This document shows, in pieces, positions 9,061-17,594 of a DNA stretch of 64,000 bases; the stretch's first letter is position 1; each line of letters starts with the position of its first letter. The stretch spans positions 124,001 to 188,000 of the forward strand of contig NZ_FWFO01000004.1 of assembly GCF_900172225.1 (NCBI RefSeq), given 5' to 3'. Under the pieces are notes generated by a model, which did no database searches, was not told where the DNA came from, and saw only the letters and a list, made by a program, of their open reading frames with translations. The translations under genes were made by a program, and so were the position numbers. Source of the stretch: Falsiruegeria litorea R37 (lineage in GTDB: Bacteria; Pseudomonadota; Alphaproteobacteria; Rhodobacterales; Rhodobacteraceae).

Positions 9061-10088
9061 TGGCAAAAACCAACCCCGGCCGCTTTTTCGAAGACTATTC
9101 TGTCGGTCAAATCCTGACCCACGCCGTGCCACGCACCGTCTCGGGCGGCGAACGCGCGCTGTATCACGCGCTCTACCCGGCGCGCCACGCGCTCTATTCG
9201 TCTGATGCCTTTGCCTCGGCCAGTGGTCTGCCCGCCAGCCCTATCGACGATCTGGCTGCGTTCCACGTCGTCTTTGGCAAGACCGTCCCCGATGTATCGT
9301 TGAACGCGGTTGCCAACCTTGGTTATGCCGAAGGCCGCTGGCTGCTGCCGGTTTATCCTGGCGATACGCTGCGTTCGGAATCTGAGGTGATCGGCCTCAA
9401 GCAGAACTCCAACGGCAAGACCGGCGTTGTCTATGTCCGCACCCGTGGGTTGAACCAGCGCGATGAGGTCGTGATGGAATACGTCCGTTGGGTGATGGTG
9501 CGCAAAAACAACCTCGATGCGCCCGCGCCGGAAACGGTTGTGCCGGACCTGACCAAGGTCGTCCCGGCAGAGCAACTGGTCATCCCCGATGGTCTGGATT
9601 TCTCCAACTACAACTTCGATCTGGCCGGTGAACCTCACCGCTGGGGTGACTACGAGATTGGCGAAACCATCGATCACGTCGACGGCGTCACCATCGAAGA
9701 GGCCGAGCACATGATCGCCACGCGCCTGTGGCAGAACACGGCCAAGGTGCATTTCGACCTGACCTTCCGTCCCGACGGGCGGCTGATTTACGGCGGGCAT
9801 GTCATTTCGATGGCGCGTGCCCTGTCGTTCAACGGTCTGGCCAACGCGCAGATGATCGTGGGCCTTAACGGTGGCGCGCATGCCAACCCCTGTTTCGCGG
9901 GCACCACCGTCAAAGCCTGGACCGAAGTGCTGGACAAGGCCGACACGCCCGCACCGGGTGTGGGCGCCATCCGCCTGCGTCTGGTCGCGACCAAAGGCGG
10001 TGAGCCGTTTGAACTCAAGGATGAAAACGGCAAGTACAAGCCGGACGTCCTGCTGGACCTCGACTATTGGGCACTGATGCCGCAATGA
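9057..10088 (+). CDS. mch: mesaconyl-CoA hydratase (MaoC-like double hotdog)
   Basis: This 343-residue protein has the length of mesaconyl-CoA hydratase, which hydrates 2-methylfumaryl-CoA to beta-methylmalyl-CoA in the ethylmalonyl-CoA pathway. Two MaoC-type hotdog repeats are visible. The first starts at NPGRFFEDYSVGQILTHAVPRT, and the second at HRWGDYEIGETIDHVDGVTIEEAEH, followed by FRPDGRLIYGGHVISMARALSFNGL. The neighbouring mcl2 supports the specific assignment over a generic MaoC dehydratase. It overlaps both neighbours by four bases. Confidence 0.92.
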   Translation: MMAKTNPGRFFEDYSVGQILTHAVPRTVSGGERALYHALYPARHALYSSDAFASASGLPASPIDDLAAFHVVFGKTVPDVSLNAVANLGYAEGRWLLPVYPGDTLRSESEVIGLKQNSNGKTGVVYVRTRGLNQRDEVVMEYVRWVMVRKNNLDAPAPETVVPDLTKVVPAEQLVIPDGLDFSNYNFDLAGEPHRWGDYEIGETIDHVDGVTIEEAEHMIATRLWQNTAKVHFDLTFRPDGRLIYGGHVISMARALSFNGLANAQMIVGLNGGAHANPCFAGTTVKAWTEVLDKADTPAPGVGAIRLRLVATKGGEPFELKDENGKYKPDVLLDLDYWALMPQ

Positions 10089-10672
10089 CCCACGCTGGCC
10101 GGATCGCGATCTACCTCACCCACGCGGAGGTCGTGATCGATCCCGCCATCCCCGTGCCGGACTGGGGCTTGTCCCCGGTAGGCGCGGAACGGACTGCGAC
10201 GCTTGCGGCTAGACTGCCGCAATCCCCGATACAGGTCATCTCCAGCGCCGAACGCAAGGCGTTAGAGACCGCATGGCCCTTGGCTGCACGCTTTGGCACG
10301 CCCGTCACTGTTCGCCCTGGCATGCACGAAAACGACCGCTCGGCCACCGGCTTCTTGCCAGGACCGGAGTTCGAAACCGCAGCAGATGCCTTCTTTGCGA
10401 CCCCGCACCAATCCATCCGCGGCTGGGAGCGAGCCATCGACGCCCAATCCCGCATCGCGGACGAGGTGCGGCGTGCGGTGAACAGCCATCTCGATGACCA
10501 CATCCTGTTTTGCGGTCACGGCGGTGTCGGCACGCTGCTTTATTGCGATCTTGCGGGCAAACCCATCGACCGGACATGGGACCAGACCGGCGGCGGGCAC
10601 TGGTTCGCCTTTGATCCCGACAGTTGGACTGCGCTCAGCCAATGGGCGCCCATGGAAACCCTGTCATTCTAA
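10085..10672 (+). CDS. histidine phosphatase family protein with degenerate RHG motif
   Basis: From the ATG that overlaps the mch stop (ATGA) this is a 195-residue protein. The fold markers are ISSAERKALETAWPLA (substrate arginine region) and FCGHGGVGTLLYC with the second catalytic histidine near residue 145. The N-terminal RHG motif reads LTHAEV: the catalytic histidine is kept but the phosphate-binding arginine is threonine and the glycine alanine. It may be a weak or altered phosphatase, or non-catalytic. Its coupling to mch suggests a function tied to the CoA-ester pathway, which is inference. Confidence 0.75.
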   Translation: MTHAGRIAIYLTHAEVVIDPAIPVPDWGLSPVGAERTATLAARLPQSPIQVISSAERKALETAWPLAARFGTPVTVRPGMHENDRSATGFLPGPEFETAADAFFATPHQSIRGWERAIDAQSRIADEVRRAVNSHLDDHILFCGHGGVGTLLYCDLAGKPIDRTWDQTGGGHWFAFDPDSWTALSQWAPMETLSF

Positions 10673-10696
10673 TTTCGCTGTGATAGCGTCCGCCCC

Positions 10697-11466
10697 ATGA
10701 CACGCTTCAAGTCCTATGTCCTGGCCACTGGCCTGCTGGCTGGGTTGACCGCACCCGCCACCGCCGAATTCTCATTCGACGCGGATGAGGCCACGCAAGC
10801 CTATGTCGAGGCCAATCTTTTGGGGATCTTCTATCACGAGCTTGGTCACGCCCTGATCGACATGCTCGACCTGCCGATCTTTGGTCAGGAAGAGGATGCG
10901 GCCGACGTCTTGTCCGTCTTTCTGATCGATGCGCTCTATGAAGAAGAAAGTGCCGTGGATCTGGCATATGGCACTGCCTTCGGTTTTCTGGGAGAGGTCG
11001 AACAGCGCGAAGCTGAAAACGAATTGCCCGCCTATTGGGACGTCCACGGCCCCGACCTGCAGCGCTATTTCAATCTTGTCTGCATCTTTTTTGGCGCCAA
11101 CCCCGATGAGCGCGCCGACGTGGCCGACGATCTGGGCCTGCCCGCCGACCGCGCCGAGTATTGCCCTGACGAATACGATCAAGCGGACCACAGCTGGGGG
11201 GTGGCGTTGGAAGAGATCCTGACAGATCATCCTGCCCAGAGCATCCGTCTGGGCAGTTCGAGATCGACACCGACGGAGGCGACTTCACCGCCCAGGTGAT
11301 CGAAGCCGAGGTCGAAGCGCTCAATCAGGACTTTCGGCTGCCCGCAGAACTGACCGTCTCAATCCTGCCATGTGGCGAACCCAACGCCTTTTACGATCCC
11401 CAAGTCCGAGAAATCACCATGTGCACCGAATTTGCCGACAACCTGACCGCCTGGGCCCCCGAATGA
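10697..11466 (+). pseudogene. DUF4344 family putative metallopeptidase, frameshifted
   Basis: The frame from 10697 encodes a signal peptide (cut after ATA near residue 23) and the zinc-binding helix IFYHELGHALIDML (HExxH at about residues 49-53), as in DUF4344. It then loses similarity after about residue 177 and stops at 11299 with a low-complexity tail. The expected C-terminus lies one frame over: from about 11248 to the TGA at 11464-11466 it reads FEIDTDGGDFTAQVIEAEV and ends ITMCTEFADNLTAWAPE. The overlap of this stop with the next start (ATGA at 11463) shows that 11466 is the ancestral end. The break lies between about 11205 and 11260 and equals loss of one base. A sequencing error is possible. 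Confidence 0.7.
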
Positions 11467-11978
11467 GCTTGCGACCGGCGCGGGCCGAGGACGCCTCCAG
11501 CCTTGCGGCCATCGCCATCGAGGTCTGGGTCGGCACCTATCTGCGTGACGGTGTGTCCGGGTTCTTTGCCGATTACGTGTTCGAGCATCTGACGCCCGAC
11601 GCCTTTGGCGCCCTGATCGCGGACCCAAAGGACCATATCGTGGTCTCGGAACGCGGGCAGGGAATCGACGGGTTTATCCGCATCAGCGAGGACAAACCCG
11701 CCGAAGTCCGGGGGTGTTCGGACGTCGAGATTGCCACGCTCTATCTGCAACCCCGCCACCACGGGCAGGGGATCGGCCAGGCCCTGTTGCAATGTGGGCT
11801 CGAGATTTGCACCGACCTGGGCGCAACCAACCCCTGGTTGATGGTGAACGCCGAGAACACAGGTGCCCGCGCCTTTTATGCCCGGCAGGGGTTCGATGAG
11901 ATCGGCCACACGTTCTTTCGTATTCAGGACGGTGCTTATCGCAACGAAATCCTGGCCTATCGTCCTGACAAAAAATGA
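11463..11978 (+). CDS. GNAT family N-acetyltransferase
   Basis: The ATG at 11463 gives 171 residues and overlaps the end of the DUF4344 reading frame. The acetyl-CoA loop region is IATLYLQPRHHGQGIGQALLQCG (Q-x-x-G-I/Q-G-x-A variant), followed by WLMVNAENTGARAFYARQGFDEIG, the classic GNAT motif B. Substrate unknown. It may act on a small molecule or protein N-terminus. Codons upstream of 11463 in the same frame overlap the DUF4344 gene and are not real. Confidence 0.88.
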   Translation: MSLRPARAEDASSLAAIAIEVWVGTYLRDGVSGFFADYVFEHLTPDAFGALIADPKDHIVVSERGQGIDGFIRISEDKPAEVRGCSDVEIATLYLQPRHHGQGIGQALLQCGLEICTDLGATNPWLMVNAENTGARAFYARQGFDEIGHTFFRIQDGAYRNEILAYRPDKK

Positions 11979-12024
11979 TGTGTTCGTGACGTGACTTTGC
12001 GGCTGCCTCTCGTAAGGTGGTCTC

Positions 12025-12690
12025 ATGTGGCGCACCGCGATCTCTGCCTTGGCCTTTGCGGCCATGACCCTGCCAACCCATGCCTGTGACCTGGCCTTGG
12101 CGCTGGCCGTGGATGTGTCCGGTTCAGTCGACAGTCGCGAATACGGCATCCAGATGAACGGGTTGGCCCACGCCCTGCGCGACCCGATCATTTCCGAGGC
12201 GCTGGTGCGCGGTGACAGCCGTTTGATGCTGGTGCAATGGACCGGGGCATCGCGTCAGCAGGTGACCATCCCCTGGACCCGCATCGACAGTTTCGACGCC
12301 ATTGATGCTTTTGCCGTGGCGGTCGAACAGGACATCCGGGTCTGGCGCAATTTTTCCACCGCGATTGGCGAGGCGTTACAGGCGACGATGGACACCTTTG
12401 CTCAGGTGCCGGACTGCAAACGCCACCTGATCGACCTGTCGGGCGATGGGTTTTCCAATGAAGGTCTCGAGCCCACCACTGTCCACCCTGAGTTGCGCGC
12501 AGCGGGAATCACGGTGAACGCTATCGCAATCGAGGAAAGCGAACCGGATCTGACGGCGTATTTCTTTGAAAACGTCATTGTAGGTGAAGGCGCCTTTGTG
12601 GTCTCGGCCGCCGGGTTTCTGGATTACCCCGAGCGGATCCGAAAGAAGCTCTTGCGCGAAGTGACCCAACAGACAGCCGTGTTGGATTGA
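12025..12690 (+). CDS. DUF1194 family secreted protein with VWA-like fold
   Basis: This 221-residue protein has a Sec signal peptide (hydrophobic AISALAFAAMTLPTHA, cleavage near residue 20). The next segment, LALALAVDVSGSVDSREY, contains a DxSGS metal-ion-dependent adhesion motif as in von Willebrand A domains. The conserved RHLIDLSGDGFSNEG supplies a further acidic metal residue. DUF1194 proteins are periplasmic or secreted with no established function; protein binding is plausible. It is monocistronic, and a structured repeat begins 15 bases after the stop. Confidence 0.88.
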   Translation: MWRTAISALAFAAMTLPTHACDLALALAVDVSGSVDSREYGIQMNGLAHALRDPIISEALVRGDSRLMLVQWTGASRQQVTIPWTRIDSFDAIDAFAVAVEQDIRVWRNFSTAIGEALQATMDTFAQVPDCKRHLIDLSGDGFSNEGLEPTTVHPELRAAGITVNAIAIEESEPDLTAYFFENVIVGEGAFVVSAAGFLDYPERIRKKLLREVTQQTAVLD

Positions 12691-12705
12691 AGTCAGGTTG
12701 GAGCA

Positions 12706-12899
12706 GGGGCCCCTCCCGCCCGTCGTTGATGTTTCTGACGAAACACCTCCTCCCGTTGGGCCGGGCCTCGCTGCGCTCGGCGGTTGGGGGGCACAACAGG
12801 TGCCCCAAGTGGGCACGCGCCGCGCTCCGCGCGGCGCTCGGCCCAAAGCCGCTAGCGGTGCTGGCGAAGCCAGGAACGCTCGGGTGCGGGAGGGGCCCC
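12706..12899 (+). repeat. dispersed structured intergenic repeat, copy A
   Basis: This 194-base element starts 15 bases after the DUF1194 stop. Perfect fourteen-base outer arms (12706-12719 and 12886-12899) enclose several perfect hairpins. They are TGTTTC/GAAACA around TGAC (12730-12745), GGGGCAC/GTGCCCC (12788-12806), GCGCCGCGC/GCGCGGCGC (12817-12837) and CTGGC/GCCAG (12861-12873). TTGGGCC (12756-12762) pairs with GGCCCAA (12840-12846). The blocks CTCCCGCCCGTCGT and ACCTCCTCCCGTTGGGCC recur in the other copies. No ORF here has coding character. Bases 12900-12969 show nothing further. Confidence 0.85.
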
Positions 12900-12969
12900 T
12901 TTGTTGCGCGCTTGTGTTGGGCGCTTGGATTTCAAGCCAATCAACAGTTCCAATCCGCATTTCAGGATT

Positions 12970-13057
12970 CGTGATCACATCCATATGCCTGCGATATCGT
13001 TAACATTCATGTAACTTCGGGGGTTTTGTGATCACGCACTGGTTTGGCGTGATCACA
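12970..13057 (+). promoter_or_regulatory. three GTGATCAC palindromes upstream of sdhC
   Basis: CGTGATCACA (12970-12979), TGTGATCACG (13027-13036) and CGTGATCACA (13048-13057) all contain the GTGATCAC core. The last two have centres exactly 21 bp apart and the proximal one ends about 114 bases before the sdhC ATG. This reproduces the spacing and distance of the pair upstream of sucC, and suggests a shared TCA-cycle regulator. TTAACATTCATGTAAC (from about 12999) is one base away from a CtrA-type motif; I give that little weight. Confidence 0.7.
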
Positions 13058-13171
13058 ATTTCGCATTTCTGCGCTGCCGCGCCAAAAAACCGCGCCTTTT
13101 TACGACCCTTCTACGTGACAGACCGGCAAAAAAGGGTAAAACCAAGCGCAGCCAACCGGAAAGGAGCCACC

Positions 13172-13555
13172 ATGGCCGATGTCAATCGGGGCAACCGCCC
13201 GCTCTCGCCACATATTATGATCTACCGCCCACAGATGACCTCCATATCATCGATCATGGTGCGGATGTCCGGCCTTGCTCTTTTGGTGCTCGCCCCCCTC
13301 GTGGTCTGGTGGCTGCTGGCCTTGGCAACGTCCGAAAGCGCCTTTGCTGTCATCGACGGCCTGCTGCGCAGCTGGTTCGGTAAGTTGGTCCTGACCGGCG
13401 CAATCTGGGCGCTGTGGTACCACACCCTGGGCCGCCTGCGTCACGTGATCTGGGATTTCGGCTATTGCCTGGACGTCAACACATCCGAAAACATGGGCCG
13501 CGCCATGTTCATTGGTGCCACGGTTCTGACCGTGATCACCATCCTGGTCGTATAA
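13172..13555 (+). CDS. sdhC: succinate dehydrogenase cytochrome b556 subunit
   Basis: The start chosen is the ATG after AAAGGAG, giving 127 residues; an upstream in-frame start would run through the operator region. The N-terminus NRPLSPHIMIYRPQMTSISSIMVRMSGLAL is the SdhC signature, with the Ser/Arg quinone-site residues. Three membrane helices follow, and HTLGRLRHVIWDFG carries the conserved heme-ligand region. SdhC anchors complex II in the inner membrane with SdhD. It is the first gene of sdhCDAB. Confidence 0.96.
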   Translation: MADVNRGNRPLSPHIMIYRPQMTSISSIMVRMSGLALLVLAPLVVWWLLALATSESAFAVIDGLLRSWFGKLVLTGAIWALWYHTLGRLRHVIWDFGYCLDVNTSENMGRAMFIGATVLTVITILVV

Positions 13556-13567
13556 GGAGGACATGGC

Positions 13568-13939
13568 ATGCGTTACCTGACAGACCGCAAACGTGCAGTT
13601 GGACTGGGGGCCGGTGGCTCGGGCACCCAAGGCCACTGGCAGATGATGGTGCGTTCGATGATCATGGTCGTCATCACACCGCTGTTCCTGATCACCTTTG
13701 GCATGGGCCTGGGCGGCACCTATGAAGAGGCGCTGGCATACTACAGCCAGCCGATCCCCGCGATCATCATCGCGCTTTCGCTGATCGTCGGCCTGACCCA
13801 GCTGATGCACGAGGCGAACGAGGCGATCGAAGATTACATCCACGGCGTCAAAGAAAAGCTCACCCTGGTTGCCACCAAGGCGTTTGCCTACACGCTCATC
13901 GTTGCGGGGCTGTTTGCCCTTGTGAAGCTGGCCCTCTGA
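13568..13939 (+). CDS. sdhD: succinate dehydrogenase hydrophobic membrane anchor subunit
   Basis: These 123 residues contain three membrane helices. The N-terminal segment VGLGAGGSGTQGHWQMMVRSM is typical of alphaproteobacterial SdhD, and LMHEANEAIEDYIHGVKEKL resembles the conserved histidine/Asp-Tyr region that binds heme and quinone. It starts 12 bases after sdhC behind AAGGAGG and precedes sdhA by 24 bases. Confidence 0.95.
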   Translation: MRYLTDRKRAVGLGAGGSGTQGHWQMMVRSMIMVVITPLFLITFGMGLGGTYEEALAYYSQPIPAIIIALSLIVGLTQLMHEANEAIEDYIHGVKEKLTLVATKAFAYTLIVAGLFALVKLAL

Positions 13940-13963
13940 GACGCGCGGTAAGGAACAAGAACA

Positions 13964-15778
13964 ATGACAGCAGCATATGAATATGAAACCCACGATTACG
14001 ACGTCGTCGTCGTAGGCGCAGGTGGTGCAGGTCTGCGTGCAACCCTTGGCATGGCCGAACAGGGCCTGCGCACCGCATGCGTGACCAAAGTGTTCCCGAC
14101 CCGCTCGCACACGGTTGCGGCACAGGGCGGTATCGCCGCCTCGCTGTCCAACATGGGCCCCGACCACTGGCAGTGGCACATGTACGACACCGTCAAAGGC
14201 TCGGACTGGCTGGGCGACACCGACGCGATGGAATATCTGGCGCGTGAAGCTCCCAAGGCGGTTTATGAACTGGAACACTACGGCGTGCCGTTCTCGCGCA
14301 CCGAAGAGGGCAAGATTTATCAGCGCCCGTTTGGTGGCCACACCACCGAATTCGGCGAAGGCCCCGCCGTGCAGCGCACCTGTGCCGCCGCCGACCGGAC
14401 CGGCCATGCGATCCTGCACACGCTCTATGGTCAGTCGCTGAAAAACAACGCCGAGTTCTATATCGAATACTTCGCCATCGACCTGCTGATGAGCGATGAC
14501 GGCCAATGTCAGGGTGTCGTCTGCTGGAAGTTGGATGACGGCACCATGCATGTCTTCAACGCCAAGATGGTCGTTCTGGCCACTGGCGGCTATGGCCGTG
14601 CTTATTTCTCGGCCACCTCGGCCCACACTTGCACCGGCGACGGCGGTGGCATGGTGATGCGCGCAGGCCTGCCGATGCAGGATCTGGAATTCGTGCAGTT
14701 CCACCCCACCGGCATCTATGGCTCGGGCTGCCTGATCACCGAGGGCGCACGGGGTGAGGGCGGTTACCTGACCAACTCCGAAGGTGAGCGGTTCATGGAG
14801 CGTTACGCGCCCCAGTACAAGGACCTGGCACCGCGCGACTATGTCAGCCGTTCCATGACCATGGAAATCCGCGAAGGTCGCGGTGTGGGCGGCGAGGGCG
14901 ATCACATCCACCTGAACCTGTCTCACCTGCCGGCCGAGGCTCTCGCCGAACGCCTGCCGGGTATTTCGGAAAGCGCCAAGATTTTTGCAGGTGTTGACGT
15001 GACCAAGGAGCCGATCCCGGTTCTGCCGACGGTTCACTACAACATGGGCGGCATCCCGACCAACTATTGGGGTGAGGTTCTGAACCCCACCGCCGAAGAC
15101 CCAACCGCGATTGTCCCTGGTCTGATGGCCGTGGGTGAAGCTGGCTGTGCCTCGGTGCACGGTGCCAACCGCCTGGGTTCGAACTCGCTCATTGACCTTG
15201 TGGTCTTTGGCCGTGCCTCGGCCATTAAAGCCGGCGAAGTGGTCGACCCGAACACTGCTGTGCCTCAGGCTTCGGCTGACAAGGTCGAAAAGGTCTTCGA
15301 ACGCTTCGACAGCCTGCGCTACACCAAAGGCGCGATCCCGACGGCAGAGCTGCGTCTGGAGATGCAGAAAACCATGCAGCGCGACGCGGCTGTGTTCCGC
15401 ACCGCCAAGACCATGGCCGAAGGTGTTGAGGCCATGACCGAAATCGCTGGCAAGATGGGCGATGTTCAGGTCACCGACCAATCGCTGGTCTGGAACTCGG
15501 ATCTGATGGAAACGCTGGAACTGACCAACCTGATGCCATCGGCGCTTGCCACAATCGTCAGCGCCGAGGCCCGCAAAGAAAGCCGCGGCGCTCACGCTCA
15601 CGAAGATCACACCGAGCGTGACGATGAAAACTGGCGCGTCCACACCGTCAGCCGCATCGACGAGACCGGCACCAAATGCGATCTCAGCTATCGCCCGGTG
15701 ATCACCGATCCGCTGTCGACCGAAGCCGAAGGCGGCATCAGCCTGAAGAAAATCGCGCCCAAGGCGCGGACATTCTAA
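13964..15778 (+). CDS. sdhA: succinate dehydrogenase flavoprotein subunit
   Basis: The 604 residues match the normal SdhA length. The FAD Rossmann loop [15 protein letters not shown] begins near residue 15, the covalent FAD histidine lies in [11 protein letters not shown], and [23 protein letters not shown] is the active-site capping region. The C-terminus ends in KIAPKARTF. SdhA oxidises succinate to fumarate and passes electrons to SdhB. The reverse strand carries a long open frame that is only a codon-bias shadow. Confidence 0.98.
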   Translation: MTAAYEYETHDYDVVVVGAGGAGLRATLGMAEQGLRTACVTKVFPTRSHTVAAQGGIAASLSNMGPDHWQWHMYDTVKGSDWLGDTDAMEYLAREAPKAVYELEHYGVPFSRTEEGKIYQRPFGGHTTEFGEGPAVQRTCAAADRTGHAILHTLYGQSLKNNAEFYIEYFAIDLLMSDDGQCQGVVCWKLDDGTMHVFNAKMVVLATGGYGRAYFSATSAHTCTGDGGGMVMRAGLPMQDLEFVQFHPTGIYGSGCLITEGARGEGGYLTNSEGERFMERYAPQYKDLAPRDYVSRSMTMEIREGRGVGGEGDHIHLNLSHLPAEALAERLPGISESAKIFAGVDVTKEPIPVLPTVHYNMGGIPTNYWGEVLNPTAEDPTAIVPGLMAVGEAGCASVHGANRLGSNSLIDLVVFGRASAIKAGEVVDPNTAVPQASADKVEKVFERFDSLRYTKGAIPTAELRLEMQKTMQRDAAVFRTAKTMAEGVEAMTEIAGKMGDVQVTDQSLVWNSDLMETLELTNLMPSALATIVSAEARKESRGAHAHEDHTERDDENWRVHTVSRIDETGTKCDLSYRPVITDPLSTEAEGGISLKKIAPKARTF

Positions 15779-15788
15779 GGAGAGAGAA

Positions 15789-16568
15789 ATGGTACAACTG
15801 ACCCTCCCCAAGAATTCGCGCATCACCACGGGCAAGACCTGGCCGAAACCCGAAGGGGCGACCAACATCCGCAAGTTCCAGATCTACCGCTGGAACCCCG
15901 ATGATGGTCAGAACCCGCGCGTGGATACCTATTTCCTGGACATGGACCAATGCGGCCCGATGGTTCTGGACGCGCTGATCAAGATCAAGAACGAGATCGA
16001 CCCGACGCTGACCTTCCGCCGGTCCTGCCGCGAAGGCATCTGCGGATCCTGCGCCATGAATATCGACGGCATCAACACGCTGGCCTGCATCTACGGCATG
16101 GACGAGATCAAAGGCGACGTGAAGATTTACCCGCTGCCGCACATGCCGGTGGTCAAGGACCTGATCCCCGACCTGACGCATTTCTATGCGCAACACGCCT
16201 CGATCATGCCGTGGTTGGAAACCAAGACCAACCGCCCGGCGAAAGAGTGGAAGCAGTCGATCGACGACCGCAAGAAACTCGATGGTCTCTATGAATGCGT
16301 GATGTGCGCATCCTGCTCGACATCCTGCCCGTCCTACTGGTGGAACGGCGATCGCTACCTTGGCCCGGCCGCGCTGCTGCACGCGTATCGCTGGATCATC
16401 GACAGCCGGGACGAGGCTACGGGCGAGCGTCTGGACGAGTTGGAGGACCCCTTCAAGCTCTATCGTTGCCACACCATCATGAACTGCGCCAAAACCTGTC
16501 CCAAGGGTCTGAACCCGGCCAAGGCCATCGCCGAGATCAAGAAGATGATGGTCGACCGCGCCGTCTAA
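15789..16568 (+). CDS. sdhB: succinate dehydrogenase iron-sulfur subunit
   Basis: The 259 residues show the three expected clusters: the [2Fe-2S] ligands in [17 protein letters not shown], then [16 protein letters not shown], and finally [17 protein letters not shown] for the [4Fe-4S] and [3Fe-4S] centres. SdhB relays electrons from FAD to quinone. It begins 10 bases after sdhA behind GGAGAGAG and closes the operon ahead of a strong terminator. Confidence 0.98.
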   Translation: MVQLTLPKNSRITTGKTWPKPEGATNIRKFQIYRWNPDDGQNPRVDTYFLDMDQCGPMVLDALIKIKNEIDPTLTFRRSCREGICGSCAMNIDGINTLACIYGMDEIKGDVKIYPLPHMPVVKDLIPDLTHFYAQHASIMPWLETKTNRPAKEWKQSIDDRKKLDGLYECVMCASCSTSCPSYWWNGDRYLGPAALLHAYRWIIDSRDEATGERLDELEDPFKLYRCHTIMNCAKTCPKGLNPAKAIAEIKKMMVDRAV

Positions 16569-16591
16569 GGCCGCAGTTGAGTGAATTTAAC

Positions 16592-16620
16592 AGGGCCGAC
16601 CCATTGGGTCGGCCCTTTTC
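16592..16620 (+). terminator. rho-independent terminator of sdhCDAB
   Basis: AGGGCCGACCC and GGGTCGGCCCT form a perfect eleven-base-pair stem with a three-base loop (16592-16616), followed by TTTTCGTTT. It lies 24 bases after the sdhB stop. The convergent DUF2189 gene ends just beyond. Confidence 0.9.
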
Positions 16621-16632
16621 GTTTAGGTCTGA

Positions 16633-17445
16633 TCAACTGTCTTCTGGTTCGACAGCCCGTTGATAGAGATGCCATGTAGTGTGACCCAGGATCGGCAGGG
16701 TGAAGATCAGGCCCAGAAACGCGGGCACCAGCGACACCAACATCGTGACCGAAATGATCGCCGCCCATCCCAGCATGACGACAGGGTTGTCCTTGACGAC
16801 GCGAATGGACGTCAACATGGCCGTGATGAAGTCGACGTCCCGGTCGAGCAGCATGGGCATGGCAACAACCGTCAGAGTGAACAAGGCCGCCGACAGCAGC
16901 GCCCCGGCGCAGGTGCCAACCGCAAGAAAAGCCCAGCCTTCGGGCGTGAAAAACACGGTGTTCAGGAAGCCATCAAACCCGGAAAACGATGCATCTCTCA
17001 GGATGACCGCCAGCCACAGTCGAATCTGATAGATCCAGATCCAGAACATGAACAGAGTGACAAAGGCCATCCACCCCATCTCGCGTTTTCTCTGATTGGC
17101 CACGACCGTAAGGATGTCTGCCCAACCGAAATCCTCACCCTTTTGTTGCTTTCGGGACATTTCATACAGTCCGGCGGCGGCAAAGGGCGCGACCAGCGGA
17201 AAGCCTGCGATGGCAGGAATGATCACCCAGGTTTGATCTAGCCAGACCAGACACCAAACAAACAGAAGGCCAATTGCTGCGTAAAACACGCCGAAACAAC
17301 CGCTCAGGATCGGGCGTGCCAGAAAGTCCGAAAACCCGGACTTGAGCGCGGCTCTGATATCATCCGCCGTCACCGTGTTGACCTTGGGTATCGGTTGCGG
17401 CGTCAGGTCACCCGGAGGCGTGTCCCCCGCAGTCTTGGGATTCAT
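16633..17445 (-). CDS. DUF2189 family membrane protein
   Basis: The 270 residues have a soluble N-terminus of about 45 residues, then six hydrophobic helices. The hallmark order of this family is visible: ALKSGFSDFLARPILSGCFGVFYAAIG, then FPLVAPFAAAGLYEMSRK, and a late GLIFTLPILGHTTWHLYQR. No function is established. It is monocistronic, divergent from a ZIP-like transporter and convergent with sdhB. Confidence 0.85.
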   Translation of the reverse strand: MNPKTAGDTPPGDLTPQPIPKVNTVTADDIRAALKSGFSDFLARPILSGCFGVFYAAIGLLFVWCLVWLDQTWVIIPAIAGFPLVAPFAAAGLYEMSRKQQKGEDFGWADILTVVANQRKREMGWMAFVTLFMFWIWIYQIRLWLAVILRDASFSGFDGFLNTVFFTPEGWAFLAVGTCAGALLSAALFTLTVVAMPMLLDRDVDFITAMLTSIRVVKDNPVVMLGWAAIISVTMLVSLVPAFLGLIFTLPILGHTTWHLYQRAVEPEDS

Positions 17446-17564
17446 GACATACTCCTCTCAAAGAAAATGCTAGCGCATCAGTCTGGATGCGGACAGCCCC
17501 ATAGGCGAAGACTGCGCCGTGCAGGCGACGGCACCGGACAAGCACGCCGATCTGCGTTCTTGGC

Positions 17565-17584
17565 AAATCGGGAAATTCCGATTT
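17565..17584 (+). promoter_or_regulatory. inverted repeat just upstream of the ZIP-like gene
   Basis: AAATCGG and CCGATTT flank a six-base spacer, forming a perfect seven-base inverted repeat that ends ten bases before the ATG at 17595. Its position would let a bound repressor, or a hairpin in the mRNA, block translation or transcription of the transporter. The regulator is unknown. Confidence 0.4.
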
Positions 17585-17594
17585 AGATCGGCGC

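Noticed and set aside
11184-11194. The G-run near 11187 as a programmed frameshift site in the DUF4344 gene
   Set aside because: The upstream frame still reads as family-like for several residues past the run, so the shift seems to lie further downstream; an error or mutation is simpler.
12687-13003. Short ORFs across the structured repeat upstream of sdhC
   Set aside because: Their sequence is dictated by perfect inverted repeats, and they encode low-complexity Arg/Pro/Gly/Ala peptides.
13247-15874. An 875-codon open frame on the minus strand opposite sdhC, sdhD and sdhA
   Set aside because: It is a codon-bias shadow of three well-recognised genes. It has no ribosome-binding site and reads as His/Gly/Val-rich antisense translation.
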